Assembly: GCA_028023455.1 (NCBI GenBank)
Contig: JAQFVV010012402.1
Location: 15,560,935 to 15,624,934 of the forward strand
DNA length: 64,000 bases
Source of the DNA: Epiperipatus broadwayi
Lineage: Eukaryota; Onychophora; Udeonychophora; Euonychophora; Peripatidae
Direction of reading: 5' to 3'
The notes under the pieces were generated by a model that saw only the letters and a list, made by a program, of their open reading frames with translations, was not told where the DNA came from and made no database searches. Each line of letters begins with the position of its first letter. The stretch's first letter is position 1. This document shows, one piece after another, positions 50,401 to 57,154 of this stretch. The position numbers and the translations under genes are program-made.

Positions 50401-52321
50401 AATAAGCAATGATTTAAAAAAAAAAATTCAATAATTTTAGCTTGGATGTCTATTATATTGAGAATGTGAATCAACTTAAATACTTTGAAAATTTTTTAGT
50501 AGAAAAGTAATTTGAAATTTGAAGTATAAGCAGATTCCAATGCGCTGTTGATGCATTTAACAATTTCAATGATAGGGTATTTCATCACGCTCTATGTAAT
50601 TGAGGAAAACAATAATAGATATATTCAAAAGCTAAAGATTCTTGAACCAATTCCCAATTTATTTAAAGTGGGGAAAAAATAGTTTCGTTAATTAAATTAA
50701 AAATGTTATACTCAATTCACAATTTGAGTAGACTAATGTATGTCACATGATTTCTTGAATAATTGACTATTTAATTATTTATATCACTGTAATCCTTTAA
50801 TAATTTAATTTTTGATTTTATTAATGCTTATCATGCTTTTAATATGTGAAATAATATATTCATAGCAATCTATTTTTTTTAGTGTTCCCAGCTTATATGT
50901 GTATTTCGAAATTATTTTAATAATTAAAAATGTTTAATTTTGATATTTAAAAGCATTTAAATTTATTTAAATAGCCCATTTCTTCAAGAGAGGAATATTT
51001 GTATTTTTTCTGTTTATTGAGTATCGACTTTTTGCTATTGCCTACATCTCTTTAATCTGTCGATTTCTGTCTTCCCTTTCATTTTCAGCCTTTGATAAAT
51101 TAAATTTATAAAATTATTTCAATTAAATTAGTTATACATAAGGCTATTCAAATGTCTTGCTGAAAAGTGAAACAGACATAGCAAAAAAGCATTTAAAAAA
51201 CAAAAAAAACTTTACTTTCAGGATGCTAAAAATATTTTAAAAATAGGGCTGCAAAATCATAAATTTCAAATCGATGTGTTCTCAGGATTGCTAGATATGA
51301 TTGTACTGAATCCACTGTTGCATAGACACACTTTCTTAGGCATGCAAAGCAAATGAATACTATCAAAATATGTAGAAAAATTTTATGGCAAATGCATGAT
51401 TATAAAAATTATGTCAAAGACATTCTAAAGAAGTGCAATAGATGAATTAAGAAAGACATAGCAGATAACATGCAAAGTAAGAGCTAAAATATATATATAT
51501 ATAGATGACTATAATGAAAAAAGGACTGCAGAACATGAGGAGCCACTTGAGAAAATAAAAATGGGTTTTGTGAAAATTGTCCAAACAGATAGTAGAGGTT
51601 ACAAGTTGAAAGTTACACTATCTCAAATTCAGGAGAATAACAAGATGTGAGTACTCTACTATATGGGACAGTCTTTTGCCAGATAATTAATAATGATAAC
51701 TTTAAAAACAATAAAAATAAAAAAAACAAAAACATGTAGGAATTTTTTAATTAATAAAGCTATTTACAATTCAAGTCTATAATTGGCTCAATAAATAAAA
51801 AACAAATACATACACACACATCTATCAAGAACATTAAATAAAAAGAATAATTTAATTTTGGTGAGCATTAACAAAGTAAGACCATGATTATGTACAAATG
51901 CTTGAGGAAACAGTTCCACAGATATAAAGAGTCTCAAAAATAAAATATTGTTTATGGCAAAAAAGTTTTTAAAACCTTATAAATTTTTATCTGAGTGAAA
52001 CTCTAAAAAGTAGAGACCCGTTTTTGATCATAAGTCAGAATGTTTAACATTAAAGGTTTCTGTTATTAACTTTATATTGGCAAATTTAGTTTGCATGTAA
52101 GTTCTTTGTATTTAACTTTATTCATATTTTCTTAAACACTTCCCATGTATTTTGCTTTAAATATATAATTAAAAGATAAACTCACCACCGACAGAAATGC
52201 CGACATATGCCGCATACATAAGAAATGAAGAAAGATCTCCCACTGTGATCTGGGAATTGGTCATCATTACTCCACCATAATATAGGACAACCAAAACTAT
52301 CAGATTACCACATAAACCAGC
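10285..52321 (-). CDS. ABCB10: ABCB10-like mitochondrial ABC half-transporter, 3' part of gene (8 exons, 5' end outside window)
   Basis: Eight exons on the minus strand, 5' to 3': 52186-52321, 48185-48280, 33103-33309, 32870-32949, 31127-31307, 30987-31030, 30432-30466 and 10285-10516. All have GT donors and AG acceptors, and their phases join without a break (1011 bases, 336 residues plus TAG). The product runs from the last transmembrane helices through a full ATPase domain: Walker [11 protein letters not shown]-loop VSQEP, signature SGGQKQR, Walker [10 protein letters not shown]-loop SALDAE and H-loop TIAHRLSTI. The run [16 protein letters not shown] and the ending PNGLFKKL are what I know from animal ABCB10, an inner mitochondrial membrane exporter linked to haem synthesis and oxidative-stress protection. 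Animal ABCB10 has about 700 residues, so the mitochondrial targeting sequence and first membrane helices are missing here. ABCB8 is the nearest alternative but matches less well around the Q-loop. Confidence 0.93.
10815..11375 (-). mobile_element. LINE reverse-transcriptase C-terminal fragment (decayed)
   Basis: Read on the minus strand, the right end gives [15 protein letters not shown], the conserved (V/L)EEYKYLG block that follows the palm of many LINE reverse transcriptases. Further on come RLK*RWADI and a tryptophan-rich WWT block matching the usual RWAGHIARR..RWT tail. Stops and frameshifts break it throughout. It is related to the fragment at 17393-17645 (shared AAAGGTCTCTCCAAGTT on the plus strand). 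The plus-strand open frame at 10834-11145 is a shadow of it. Confidence 0.72.
11384..11427. repeat. (CT)n(AT)n microsatellite
   Basis: A run of CT dinucleotides followed directly by AT dinucleotides, immediately left of the tandem repeat copies. Confidence 0.9.
11458..11782 (+). repeat. tandem repeat copy 1 (hammerhead-bearing unit)
   Basis: 325 bases from GAATTCAGACCCATACAG to AGCAAGTTATGA, repeated with about 90 percent identity by eye at 11880-12206 (period 422 bases). Just outside and at the end sit ACTAGATGGAG and its near complement CCATCTAGTGAT, so the unit has partial inverted ends. No coding capacity. The size, direct-repeat order and ribozyme content resemble animal retrozyme-like tandem repeats and Penelope terminal repeats. 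Confidence 0.85.
11602..11662 (+). ncRNA. hammerhead-ribozyme-like fold, copy 1
   Basis: Order of elements: stem I 5' strand GTCCC + CCTCCA (11602-11606, 11610-11615), core CTGAAGT (616-622), stem II GAGTT-ATA-AGCTC, GAAA (636-639), minimal stem III closed by C640/G647, cleavage triplet GTC (647-649), then stem I 3' strand TGGAGG (650-655) and GGGAC (658-662). Both halves of stem I pair perfectly. This is a type I hammerhead layout. The core departs from CUGANGA at the final A (U here), so activity is doubtful for this copy. Confidence 0.62.
11880..12206 (+). repeat. tandem repeat copy 2 (hammerhead-bearing unit)
   Basis: Second copy of the 11458-11782 unit, 327 bases, separated by an 97-base spacer and followed by an AT microsatellite. 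It differs by scattered substitutions and small indels, consistent with independent decay after duplication. Confidence 0.85.
12024..12084 (+). ncRNA. hammerhead-ribozyme-like fold, copy 2
   Basis: Same architecture as the first: stem I GTCCC/GGGAC and CCTCTA/TGGAGG (one G-T wobble from a compensating-type change), stem II GAGC-CATAA-GCTC (four perfect pairs), GAAA at 12059-12062 preceded by one extra G, stem III closed by C/G, GTC, then TGGAGG. The core reads CTGAGAT. Copies 1 and 2 would both derive by one base loss from CTGAAGATGAG, but that is inference. Pairing is kept while the core varies. Confidence 0.6.
12259..12579. repeat. long palindrome (about 320 bp)
   Basis: Arms of about 150 bases, nearly perfect: AATAATGCAAACAAATATAT at the left and its complement at the right, with an 18-base centre (near 12412-12429). 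Each arm contains TTGATAAAGATTGT followed by GTGAAAC, a degenerate version of the hammerhead-like core in the 6555-6805 palindrome. No coding capacity. Confidence 0.8.
12699..13413 (+). repeat. 5' LTR of the gypsy-type element
   Basis: 715 bases starting TGTAGTATTTTAC and ending GACACA. Aligns by eye with the 3' LTR over most of its length but lacks an internal block of about 100 bases present there and has its own insertion near 13061-13120. The sequence after it, AATGGTGCAGTCAGAG, is where a primer-binding site should be, but I cannot assign the tRNA. Confidence 0.87.
13700..13978 (+). pseudogene. gag capsid remnant of the gypsy-type element
   Basis: Open frame of 63 residues from 13787 containing [17 protein letters not shown] then [19 protein letters not shown]. 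This matches the F..L......C.....L.D....GI.D..L...LL pattern of retrotransposon gag. It is truncated upstream by stops. Confidence 0.65.
14127..14361 (+). pseudogene. gag zinc knuckles with an internal tandem duplication
   Basis: Two CCHC-type knuckles: [13 protein letters not shown], with one residue short in the last gap, and a canonical [18 protein letters not shown] stop separates them. The second knuckle with its downstream 85 bases is duplicated in tandem (14198-14275 and 14284-14361, nearly identical). Nucleic-acid binding role in gag by family knowledge. Confidence 0.75.
14499..15352 (+). pseudogene. reverse transcriptase remnant of the gypsy-type element
   Basis: The first frame (14499-14861) holds the pre-RT region [20 protein letters not shown]. 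The next (14815-15183) holds the fingers and palm blocks [12 protein letters not shown] and [11 protein letters not shown], ending in a [15 protein letters not shown] block. A third frame (15131-15352) has YYNDILVTW where the active enzyme has Y.DDILV, so one catalytic aspartate is Asn. Two frameshifts and a small deletion separate these pieces. Confidence 0.85.
15590..15728 (+). pseudogene. integrase C-terminal tail of the gypsy-type element
   Basis: Short frame with [16 protein letters not shown], the RP.R..K.PERY.DYV motif common at the end of gypsy integrases. RNase H and the integrase core are absent between here and the RT remnant, showing a large internal deletion. Confidence 0.6.
15746..16515 (+). 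repeat. 3' LTR of the gypsy-type element
   Basis: 770 bases, TGTAATATTTTAC to GACACA, directly preceded by a polypurine tract. Contains AATAAATCC near 16436 as a candidate poly(A) signal. An open frame at 16120-16338 lies in the segment missing from the 5' LTR and has no recognisable domain. Confidence 0.88.
17173..17194. repeat. (TG)n microsatellite
   Basis: Nine or so TG repeats in otherwise non-coding intron sequence. Confidence 0.9.
17393..17645 (-). mobile_element. LINE reverse-transcriptase C-terminal fragment (second copy)
   Basis: Minus-strand translation gives [19 protein letters not shown], then [20 protein letters not shown]. This is the W.GHI.RR.DNRWT...L.W.PR..KR..GRP..RW tail found at the end of many arthropod LINE polyproteins. 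One TGA lies before the W. About 250 bases survive, so this is a 3' fragment. Confidence 0.82.
17646..21487. other. intron stretch without recognised genes
   Basis: AT-rich intron. One tandem duplication of about 100 bases is visible at 20282-20483 (TGGATATTTTT and AGATTGTGG blocks repeated). Otherwise homopolymers and short TA runs. Confidence 0.5.
20282..20483. repeat. diverged tandem duplication (2 x about 100 bp)
   Basis: Both units share GAAATTGGT, TGGATATTTTT, CATTAATGTA, ATGTTTAG, AGATTGTGG and ACAGGTGCTT-like blocks in the same order, with several substitutions. No coding content. Confidence 0.6.
21488..21563 (-). repeat. 3' terminal repeat of the decayed Penelope-like element; half of a known palindrome
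   Basis: AATAATCAGATATTTTACGG through TATACTTAGCAC matches one arm of the palindrome at 34211-34360 almost base for base. It lies directly downstream of the GIY-YIG remnant on the minus strand, so I read it as the element's 3' end. The next bases on that side, AAGGCACCGTTCCTTTGAAAG (minus strand), look like a worn hammerhead stem II + GAAA. Confidence 0.65.
21564..22997 (-). mobile_element. Penelope-like retroelement, decayed (RT + GIY-YIG remnants)
   Basis: Minus-strand blocks in order: [16 protein letters not shown] and [11 protein letters not shown] (22793-22981), then a 200-residue frame (22037-22639) with [15 protein letters not shown] and the catalytic RYVDDVF of the reverse transcriptase, then in another frame at 21660-22000 [17 protein letters not shown] followed by SVHQRLLQH. 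That last piece is a worn GIY-YIG endonuclease with its CCHH-type zinc finger. The order RT then GIY-YIG is diagnostic for endonuclease-bearing Penelope elements. Stops and shifts make it inactive. It belongs to a different subfamily from the pair at 36.5-40.1 kb. Plus-strand frames here are shadows. Confidence 0.9.
22998..24507. other. intron stretch without recognised genes
   Basis: Contains a (CA)n run at 23219-23237, a G run near 24015, and a short duplicated GATTCTTAACTTTGCCTACTG at 24220-24265. No exon or element recognised. Confidence 0.5.
24508..25268 (+). mobile_element. Merlin (IS1016/ISXO2-type) DNA transposon, internally deleted
   Basis: Terminal inverted repeats of about 100 bases: left starts GGTAAAGGTTTACTTTAGCG, right ends with its complement CTTTAGTAAACC-type sequence at 25268. 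The arms share the TTCGCC(C/A)TCTAG and AATTAGAA blocks. The ends are flanked by TAAATTC and TAAATTA, an imperfect possible target duplication. Inside is one truncated transposase frame. At 761 bases it is shorter than an autonomous copy (over 1 kb). Confidence 0.85.
24785..25099 (+). pseudogene. Merlin/ISXO2-like DDE transposase fragment
   Basis: 104-residue frame containing [32 protein letters not shown] and [17 protein letters not shown], the core blocks of the ISXO2/IS1016 transposase family. The first catalytic Asp, usually in (I/V)DET, is Glu (EIEETYY). The second is present in ISDDWAAY. The N-terminal zinc ribbon and the C-terminal third are missing, so the fragment is not expected to be active. 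The true family length is about 270-330 residues. Confidence 0.87.
25656..25872. repeat. tandem duplication, 2 x about 108 bp
   Basis: CATAAATGATTTAAAAG through ATTAATTAAAAT occurs twice in direct order with about 95 percent identity by eye. Flanking blocks (CCCAGATTATTTAAGA at 25604 and 25947) are repeated too, so the whole 25580-25980 region derives from a local duplication. Confidence 0.8.
25981..30431. other. intron stretch without recognised genes
   Basis: No exon or element recognised on either strand. 28880-29140 is pyrimidine-rich on the plus strand with repeated TCATT/CATTC words (low complexity). Frames at 26429-26617, 27078-27293 and 28705-28920 have no known domain. Confidence 0.45.
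30432..30466 (-). CDS. ABCB10: ABCB10-like micro-exon: Walker B
   Basis: 35-base exon encoding [11 protein letters not shown] and the first two bases of the following Ser codon. It holds the Walker B aspartate and the catalytic glutamate (LLLDEA). Acceptor TTTTAG, donor CTAG|gtaag. After it comes the 19.9 kb intron. The split codon AG|T is completed by the first base of the last exon, giving DEATSALD. Confidence 0.93.
30987..31030 (-). CDS. ABCB10: ABCB10-like micro-exon: ABC signature
   Basis: 44-base exon encoding [15 protein letters not shown]. It supplies all but the first residue and a base of the SGGQ signature that completes the ATP site of the partner subunit. Acceptor TTAACAG, donor CAAG|gtatt. 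Its frame fits both neighbours exactly, which supports such a small exon. Confidence 0.93.
31127..31307 (-). CDS. ABCB10: ABCB10-like exon: helical subdomain to signature start
   Basis: 181-base exon encoding 60 codons from [18 protein letters not shown] to GERGIMLS, plus one base of the first signature Gly. It covers the alpha-helical subdomain that contacts the membrane domains. Acceptor TTTTAG, donor ATCAG|gtgag. The ABC signature SGGQ is split by the next, 96-base intron. Confidence 0.95.
31455..31600 (-). repeat. short inverted-repeat element with a hammerhead-like core
   Basis: Ends AACAAAATACAATTATTTGT (31464-31483) and its complement (31569-31588). On the minus strand the interior has CTGATGA (31530-31524), a perfect hairpin AACCAG-ACTT-CTGGTT-type stem (31522-31507) and GAAA (31506-31503). 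No obvious stem I or cleavage triplet, so it is a core only. It lies inside the 1.56 kb intron between the Q-loop and signature exons, about 150 bases from the latter. Confidence 0.62.
32870..32949 (-). CDS. ABCB10: ABCB10-like exon: up to the Q-loop
   Basis: 80-base exon encoding [20 protein letters not shown] then IGTVSQ. It ends exactly at the Q-loop glutamine that senses the gamma phosphate. Acceptor ATTTTAG, donor AGTCAG|gtaac. The NP.WLR..IGTVSQ string is characteristic of ABCB10 and its close relatives. Confidence 0.95.
33103..33309 (-). CDS. ABCB10: ABCB10-like exon: start of ATPase domain, Walker A
   Basis: 207-base exon encoding 68 complete codons plus split ends. It carries the A-loop region ([11 protein letters not shown], where the aromatic Tyr stacks on adenine) and Walker [10 protein letters not shown], which binds the ATP phosphates. 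Acceptor TTTTTAG, donor TGCAG|gtatt. The 153-base intron to the next exon is among the shortest in this gene. Confidence 0.95.
34097..34108. repeat. poly-C run
   Basis: About 11 C in a row, unusual in such AT-rich DNA, followed by a poly-A tract. Confidence 0.85.
34211..34360. repeat. 150-bp palindrome, paired terminal repeat of a Penelope-like family
   Basis: GTAATAATCAGATATTTTAC at the left and its complement at the right, centred on ACTTAGTGCTAAGT. Only a few mismatches. One arm equals the 3' terminal repeat of the Penelope-like remnant at 21488-21563, so this is either an inverted pair of element ends with the body lost or a short derived foldback. Confidence 0.8.
35560..35746. repeat. 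187-bp near-perfect palindrome
   Basis: Outer ends GTAATATTTAAAACAGCATT and complement. Inner centre ATGATAAAGACTTTATCAT has almost no loop. Arms of about 93 bases with three or four differences. Contains CG-bearing words (TTACGCTGTTGCAC) unlike the surroundings. No coding content. Confidence 0.85.
36613..38535 (-). pseudogene. Penelope-like RT + GIY-YIG polyprotein, nearly complete, frameshifted
   Basis: Order on the minus strand: N-terminal domain [19 protein letters not shown]...FVPF (38535-38065), RT with [47 protein letters not shown] and the catalytic [11 protein letters not shown], then [20 protein letters not shown](S)[13 protein letters not shown]. An extra A in a run near 38080 and a 2-base loss near 36785 shift the frame, and the GIY-YIG motif has YIS for YIG. 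Coding is otherwise intact, so insertion was fairly recent. Reverse transcription primed at nicks made by the endonuclease is the family mechanism. Confidence 0.93.
38536..39921 (+). pseudogene. 5'-truncated Penelope-like RT + GIY-YIG copy
   Basis: Starts inside RT at [16 protein letters not shown] and runs to the natural stop. One A is missing from a homopolymer near 38788, splitting the frame into 38588-38812 and 38821-39921. The rest (366 residues) keeps RYVDD and an intact [18 protein letters not shown] nuclease motif with the downstream R..IH and E(R) residues. Compared with the left copy it has four extra residues (NDKL region) after the YVDD block. It is the better preserved nuclease of the two. 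Confidence 0.93.
39957..39990 (+). other. degenerate hammerhead-like motif in the Penelope-like 3' end
   Basis: TTGAGAAG, hairpin CTGC-TTGTA-GCAG (39969-39981), then GAAAC (39983-39987). The mirror copy is at about 36552-36585 on the minus strand. The position, just after the stop codon, and the order match the hammerhead ribozymes reported in Penelope terminal repeats, but the CTGATGA box is altered. Confidence 0.45.
40057..48184. other. intron stretch: diverged repeats, no exon recognised
   Basis: 40440-41230 holds two diverged related segments (GTCGAGTATGAATAGACTACATAG and GTCGAGTATAGATCGGCTGCATAG) of unknown type. 43720-44300 holds three copies of a short repeat, annotated separately. 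Frames such as 41602-41817 and 46493-46723 have no known domain. Homopolymer T runs at 41577-41592 and 46094-46111. Confidence 0.4.
43735..44300. repeat. short interspersed repeat, three copies (two direct, one inverted)
   Basis: CAATCAATTAAAATTG preceded by a CCAGGC/CCAATCAGGC block and AGCTATGAT-type sequence occurs at about 43752-43815 and 43980-44040, and inverted at 44221-44275 (CAATTTTAATTGGTTGCTGCCTGG). Each is near TCTAGAT(T/A)A. Family not recognised. Confidence 0.65.
48185..48280 (-). CDS. ABCB10: ABCB10-like exon: linker between membrane and ATPase domains
   Basis: 96-base exon encoding about 32 residues, [15 protein letters not shown] followed by a [15 protein letters not shown] segment. 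This is the coupling region after the last helix, where ABCB proteins carry YSE.M.G.GA..R. Acceptor AAATAG, donor CACAG|gtatg. It joins the upstream exon through a split Gly codon and the downstream one through a split Asp codon. Confidence 0.93.
48281..52185. other. 3.9 kb intron; one tRNA-like SINE candidate
   Basis: Apart from the candidate at 48443-48610, AT-rich sequence without recognised exons or elements. A short TA run at 51487-51501. Confidence 0.45.
48443..48610 (+). repeat. possible tRNA-derived SINE, degenerate
   Basis: TTTTGGTGCAATGGTAGAATG resembles a pol III A box region of tRNA (TGGTGCAATGG). It is followed by a hairpin TGGA-loop-TCCA where the anticodon arm should be and a weak B-box-like CAGATTCACTC. 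The following non-tRNA tail reaches about 48610 without a clear poly(A). Only suggestive. Confidence 0.3.
52186..52321 (-). CDS. ABCB10: ABCB10-like exon: last transmembrane helices
   Basis: 136-base exon in phase 0 encoding 45 residues that begin [17 protein letters not shown] and end [12 protein letters not shown]. The acceptor is TTTTAG and the donor GGTG|gtgag. The two hydrophobic stretches separated by a TVGDLSSF segment correspond to the end of the ABC membrane domain, with the conserved [11 protein letters not shown] loop seen in mitochondrial ABCB proteins. The last base completes a Gly codon with the next exon. Confidence 0.93.
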
Positions 52322-53884
52322 CTAAAATATAAACAAATCACTAAATTCAATAATTGTTATGAAAGCTTTTCTCTATACAGACTTCGTATACTTATAATCA
52401 CATTATTTTTCTCAAAAGTTAAATTATTATTTTATTTTTTTCATGAATTATTAACATATGTATTTATTTTGACAAAGAATTGATGATATAAAGTCAGCAA
52501 TATATGTAATGATTCAAATATATTTTTAAAATTAAGAATCAGATGAAAATTTTTAATGCCATTTATTAGTACACAAAAAGATGGAATACTGCAGTTATTG
52601 TATATCAATAATATTTGCTAGTTAGTATAACATGTTACATTCCAAACATACAATTAATTGCAAATATAATTAAAAAAACAATAAAAAATAAAAATAAAAA
52701 AAATAAACTATTTCTTTATTACTATCAAAATTGAATTATTTACACATATTATTATCTTTATTATTCAGAAAAATAATTAACCAACATAATTTAATTTCCT
52801 TATTTCTTTTTGTTTTCAAATATCACACTTACTAAAGCTTTCTGAAAATTTTATTTACATTTATTCTAGAATCAATATCTACATATCTTACCACAATATT
52901 TTCCAAATGATTTGGTATTACTTTCATTACACTCCCTCCTTCTTTGTCTTTTCAATGATAAACATATATATATATTCATACTGGATATGATAATCTTTTA
53001 TAGCATTTTCATATATTCTCCAATATTTAAAATTAAAATTGAATATTAATTCACATTGTATAAGTGTTTATATTTATAATAAATCAACGTATTGATGAAT
53101 CATCATTCTATGAAAACAGGAAGATATATATTTATAAACAGAAAATACATAAATGCATGAAATAATATATAGGGGTAATTAAAATAGCTGTAAAGGATAA
53201 TTAGATTGATGCACAAGTGGAAGAAAATAAATGTTTATATATAAATCAACATATGTTTATAGTTTCAAAAACATTAATTTTATAATTGAAAGTCATTAGA
53301 TTTAATTAATCTCTTATGAAGTTAAAATCTCACATCGATTAAAAATTATAAATGATGTTACTTTTAAGGTATTTTAAAGAAAATAAACATAAGAGAAAAA
53401 ATAAAAAATTTCTGATTTACCTGAAAAAATAAATCCTTTCTTTTATTAAAAATTTTTTTTATGTTTCCAATTAATCTAAGGCTGATTTAACCTTTTTAGA
53501 CCTAAGAACTAAACTATTTTTTCAATTACTAGTTTATTTATAATAACACAATACTATACTTACTTAATTGTTTTTATTCAAAAGATGAATAAGTCTACAT
53601 TCAATAAAATAAATTTGTTAATGAGTTGTCAGAGAGCAAGAAAATAATAGTAAATGAAAAATAAATTATAGTTACAAAGGAAGAAAAAGAAGAAAATTAT
53701 ATTACTTCCATAAGTTATTATATACATAATGATTATAGACATATTAGTTAATATAGTGTATATACATTATCAAGATTTTTGGATTTCATCAGACCATCCT
53801 CTCTGATCATGTATGCATCTTGGCATATCTTCACTTTTCAGATGAGTTAAAATTAAAAGGTTAATAATTTAACAGCATATATAT
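52322..53884. other. start of the upstream intron (5' side of the last visible ABCB10-like exon)
   Basis: I looked for the preceding ABCB10 exon (expected to end near GFFG, before AGL.GNLIVL) on the minus strand and did not find it here or further right. AT-rich sequence only. Confidence 0.5.
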
Positions 53885-55605
53885 TGTAATGCTACCAAGA
53901 TATATATTATAAAACTCATATATCTGCATTACACATTTCATAATTTAAAAATATATGATCAGATTTATTAAAAAAAAAATCAAGTAAATGAGAATAGTTA
54001 AAGAAATAGTTAACAAGTAGTTTTTAAAACATAATTTTGTAAAAATAAAAGATTGCATTATTTTTTTTTTTAAAGAGAATAAAGCTTTGCATTGAGAATG
54101 AAGTGGAAAAAGAATTAGAAATGAGATTTAAAAACTCTCATTTTTATAAATAAAAAAATAAGTTAAAAGAATAAATGTTTAAAAATAAATATTAATGAGA
54201 AATCCAAAATAAAAATGATTAATTAATTAATTAGTGAATGCCAGTAAAAAAATTCCTGGCTGATAATAAGATTAAAATTTTAATAATTAAAAACCATGCA
54301 AGCTACCTCTTGGAGATAAGAGCAATAGGTAGTAGAATAATCTAGAAAAAGATTTGATTAAAGAAAAATGTGAAAATCAATTAAATTAAAGAAAAATGTA
54401 AAAATCAATTAAATTAAAAAAAAATGTAAAATTAATTAAAAAATAGAATTAAAGCTATGATAAGAAAAAAATAATGGGAGAGTAAATAAAAAAATGCAAT
54501 GTATCTATTGTTATTTTATTCTGATCTTGAGTCTGTAAGTCTTCAATCTGTTATTCATTGCTCCAGAAATCTAGTCACAGTAGAGCCAGTCTTTACTGCT
54601 ATGGAATATATTATTGCAGAAGCCACAGAACTAATAACATGCATTGCTAAACAATCTTAGAAGTGTTTGACTGGGCTTCAGGTCCTAAAGTCCTCAGCTA
54701 AAAATCAACTATCCACATCTAGAACCAATGCCTAAAACTAAAGATAGATGCTGTCATTATTCTCCCTCCCCCCAGTGTTAATCTAAAGATTAGAAGAGAA
54801 GCCTGAAACCATCAATGGAGACCAAAAAGCCAACTGGTTAGAAAGTAACAATGATGCAAACCAAAATCAAATGAACTGTGTCATTATAATCTCATGAAAG
54901 TCTAAAAAACTATATTTTCCATAATAATGGTCTATAGACTTTATTTTTAAATGAAAAGAACATTAACAAAGGACTATTATAAATTTTAGTCTGAACTAAT
55001 CATTTATATTTTTCTATGTCAATTTTATTGTGTGATATTATATTAGATATATCTATACATAAATAAATGATGTTTGCTTAATTATTAGTTGGTCTATTCT
55101 ATCTCTCTCTTGTCACTGCATCATCAATTATTTAAAGAAATAAATGTTTATCTGGGTCTTAAGTTAATGTGTTGAACTCCTGACTAAGAGTAGGAGCTAG
55201 CTTGGGATATTTCAAATACTGGATAGACTGCCTGTCATCTGAAGCATGCCAGCTATATATAACATCTGGTCGGCTGGCACCTAAATTTGATCCTCAAAAC
55301 AAATAAAATGCTCTGGATGGCAGGTTTTTGTTCCAGAAGTCAAGGTGGGTCATGGCCAGAAAATGTGGTCATGTTATGCTTTGTATAGCCTGATCTGATT
55401 GTGGGTATCAGTGATGGCTATCCTATCAATGGTATTCTCCCCTCTGCTTGAAGGGCTGGTTCATTCCCGTAAGATCTTTAGATATTTAAAACTAGTTAAA
55501 ACCATAAATCAAAACATGTTAAAAAGTATTTAAGTTTAGTAATATAGTAAAATTATTTAACCCCATAGAGCAATAAAGTTTTATTCAGAGTGACTCGGTA
55601 TAAAT
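53885..55605 (+). repeat. long direct repeat, copy A (probable 5' LTR of a decayed element)
   Basis: Begins TGTAATGCTACC and matches copy B at 58350-59837 over about 1.45 kb in the same orientation (about 85-90 percent by eye). Past the matching part come AATAAAG (55571) and TGCTGTCCAACATGGGTGCC, which looks like an LTR end plus a primer-binding region. No coding capacity. Confidence 0.6.
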
Positions 55606-57142
55606 GCTGTCCAACATGGGTGCCAAAGTGCCATAAATGATCTAGCATACTTAGAATTTAAAATTATAAAGTCCAAAACTAAAAATTAAATTAAATGCTA
55701 AATTGTGTAGTAATAAAAATGAAATTGGTGAGCAGTGTGAGAAGAGAAATAGACTAAAGCAAATAAATAATATTAAAAAATATAAAATAATTAAAAATGT
55801 AAAATAAAAAAAGTAAGATAAATGGAAAGGAGAGAGAAGAAAAACAGTCAGAGAGATAAATAAATTTGTTATTCGGGATCGCTTATAATCAGGTGGAAAT
55901 TAGAGAGGACTGAAGGGGGTTTTGGCATTAATCAAACACTTCTTTGAGTTAAATATTTAAAAATAAATAAACCAAATGAAGCAAAATTTGTGTTGAGAGT
56001 TAGGAATAATTATAAAACTAAATTTAAGGTATATTAGAGTCAAAACAAAATGAAAGCTCAAAATAAAGTGGAAGAAAGTAATTTAAAAGAAATCAAATCA
56101 TGAAGACATTTGAGAAAAGATTCGAGAAATACACAGAAATGATTAATAAGCAAACAGAATGATGCATACAGAAAATATCCCAAATACTAGAACATAGAAA
56201 AATAATAGAACATATGGAAACGAATATAAAACAGTTTAACAGATAAATTAGATAAAATTGAAAATAAACAGGAAAGCACAAATATGTATAAACAATTAAA
56301 TAAGCTTGAATACGGTAAATAAATCTGAATCAGAAAATAAGTTGACTCAGAAATTAAGCCAGAACCAGAAAACATTTCTGACTCAAACAATAACATTAAA
56401 TTTGAAAATAAAAATGTTTCAGAAGTAAAACATAACAAAAAGGAAGTTTTAAAAAAAAATATAAAAATAACTACATTCAAATAAGATAATCACAGGAAGA
56501 AAAACAGATAAAATACCAAAAATATCTATTAAATTTTACTTAATCCACTCTTAAACCAGAGACATCACTAGAAGCAAAAAATAAAACAAAGTTTAAAATG
56601 AAAAAACTAAAAAACACAAGCAAGACACAGACAAAAGGGAGTAGAAAGAATAGATATAAGTAAGGTAACAGGAAGAATAGAAATAGTAAAAATAAAAGAC
56701 AAGGAAGAGAAGGGTAAATTAAAAATTAAGTGTAAATATTGAGAGTATAAAATAGAAAAATGCAGGTATGTATGCGCATTTAAAGAATAGTCCTGTTAAT
56801 TTAAAGTAAGTTATAAAAAATAAAATTATGTACTGAACGGAAAACGATCGAGAAAATGACAGTTACTTAAAGTATTCGACATTGACAGCATGAAGCCAGA
56901 TTGTTACCAAAAAAAAAAGGAGTTTAAACTCTTTGAAAGAGAAGAAAATATAAATGTTATGAATTTCGGATCGGATAAAAATGATTGGGATAAAATATAA
57001 TCATAGAAAAGGGAATGATAAATGTAATAACCGTGATCCGGAAATTAACTGTCTGGAACATCAAGCCAGGCCTAGAAGTAGATCAAGATTTCTTGATCTG
57101 TGGATATGTAAGAAACCTAAAAGAACTGCCTGACAAAGATTG

Positions 57143-57154
57143 GGGGGGGGGGGG
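57143..57154. repeat. poly-G run
   Basis: Twelve or so G in a row inside the decayed element, close to a T7-A16 tract. Confidence 0.85.

Noticed and set aside
53400-53430. Splice-like TTTTTTCAG|GTAAATC (minus strand) as a further upstream ABCB10 exon
   Set aside because: Acceptor and donor abut with no exon between and no ABCB10-like coding nearby.
56093-56480. Two Phe/Leu-rich open frames on the minus strand resembling membrane proteins
   Set aside because: Antisense of an A-rich, charged gag-like remnant; hydrophobicity is a by-product of T-rich codons.
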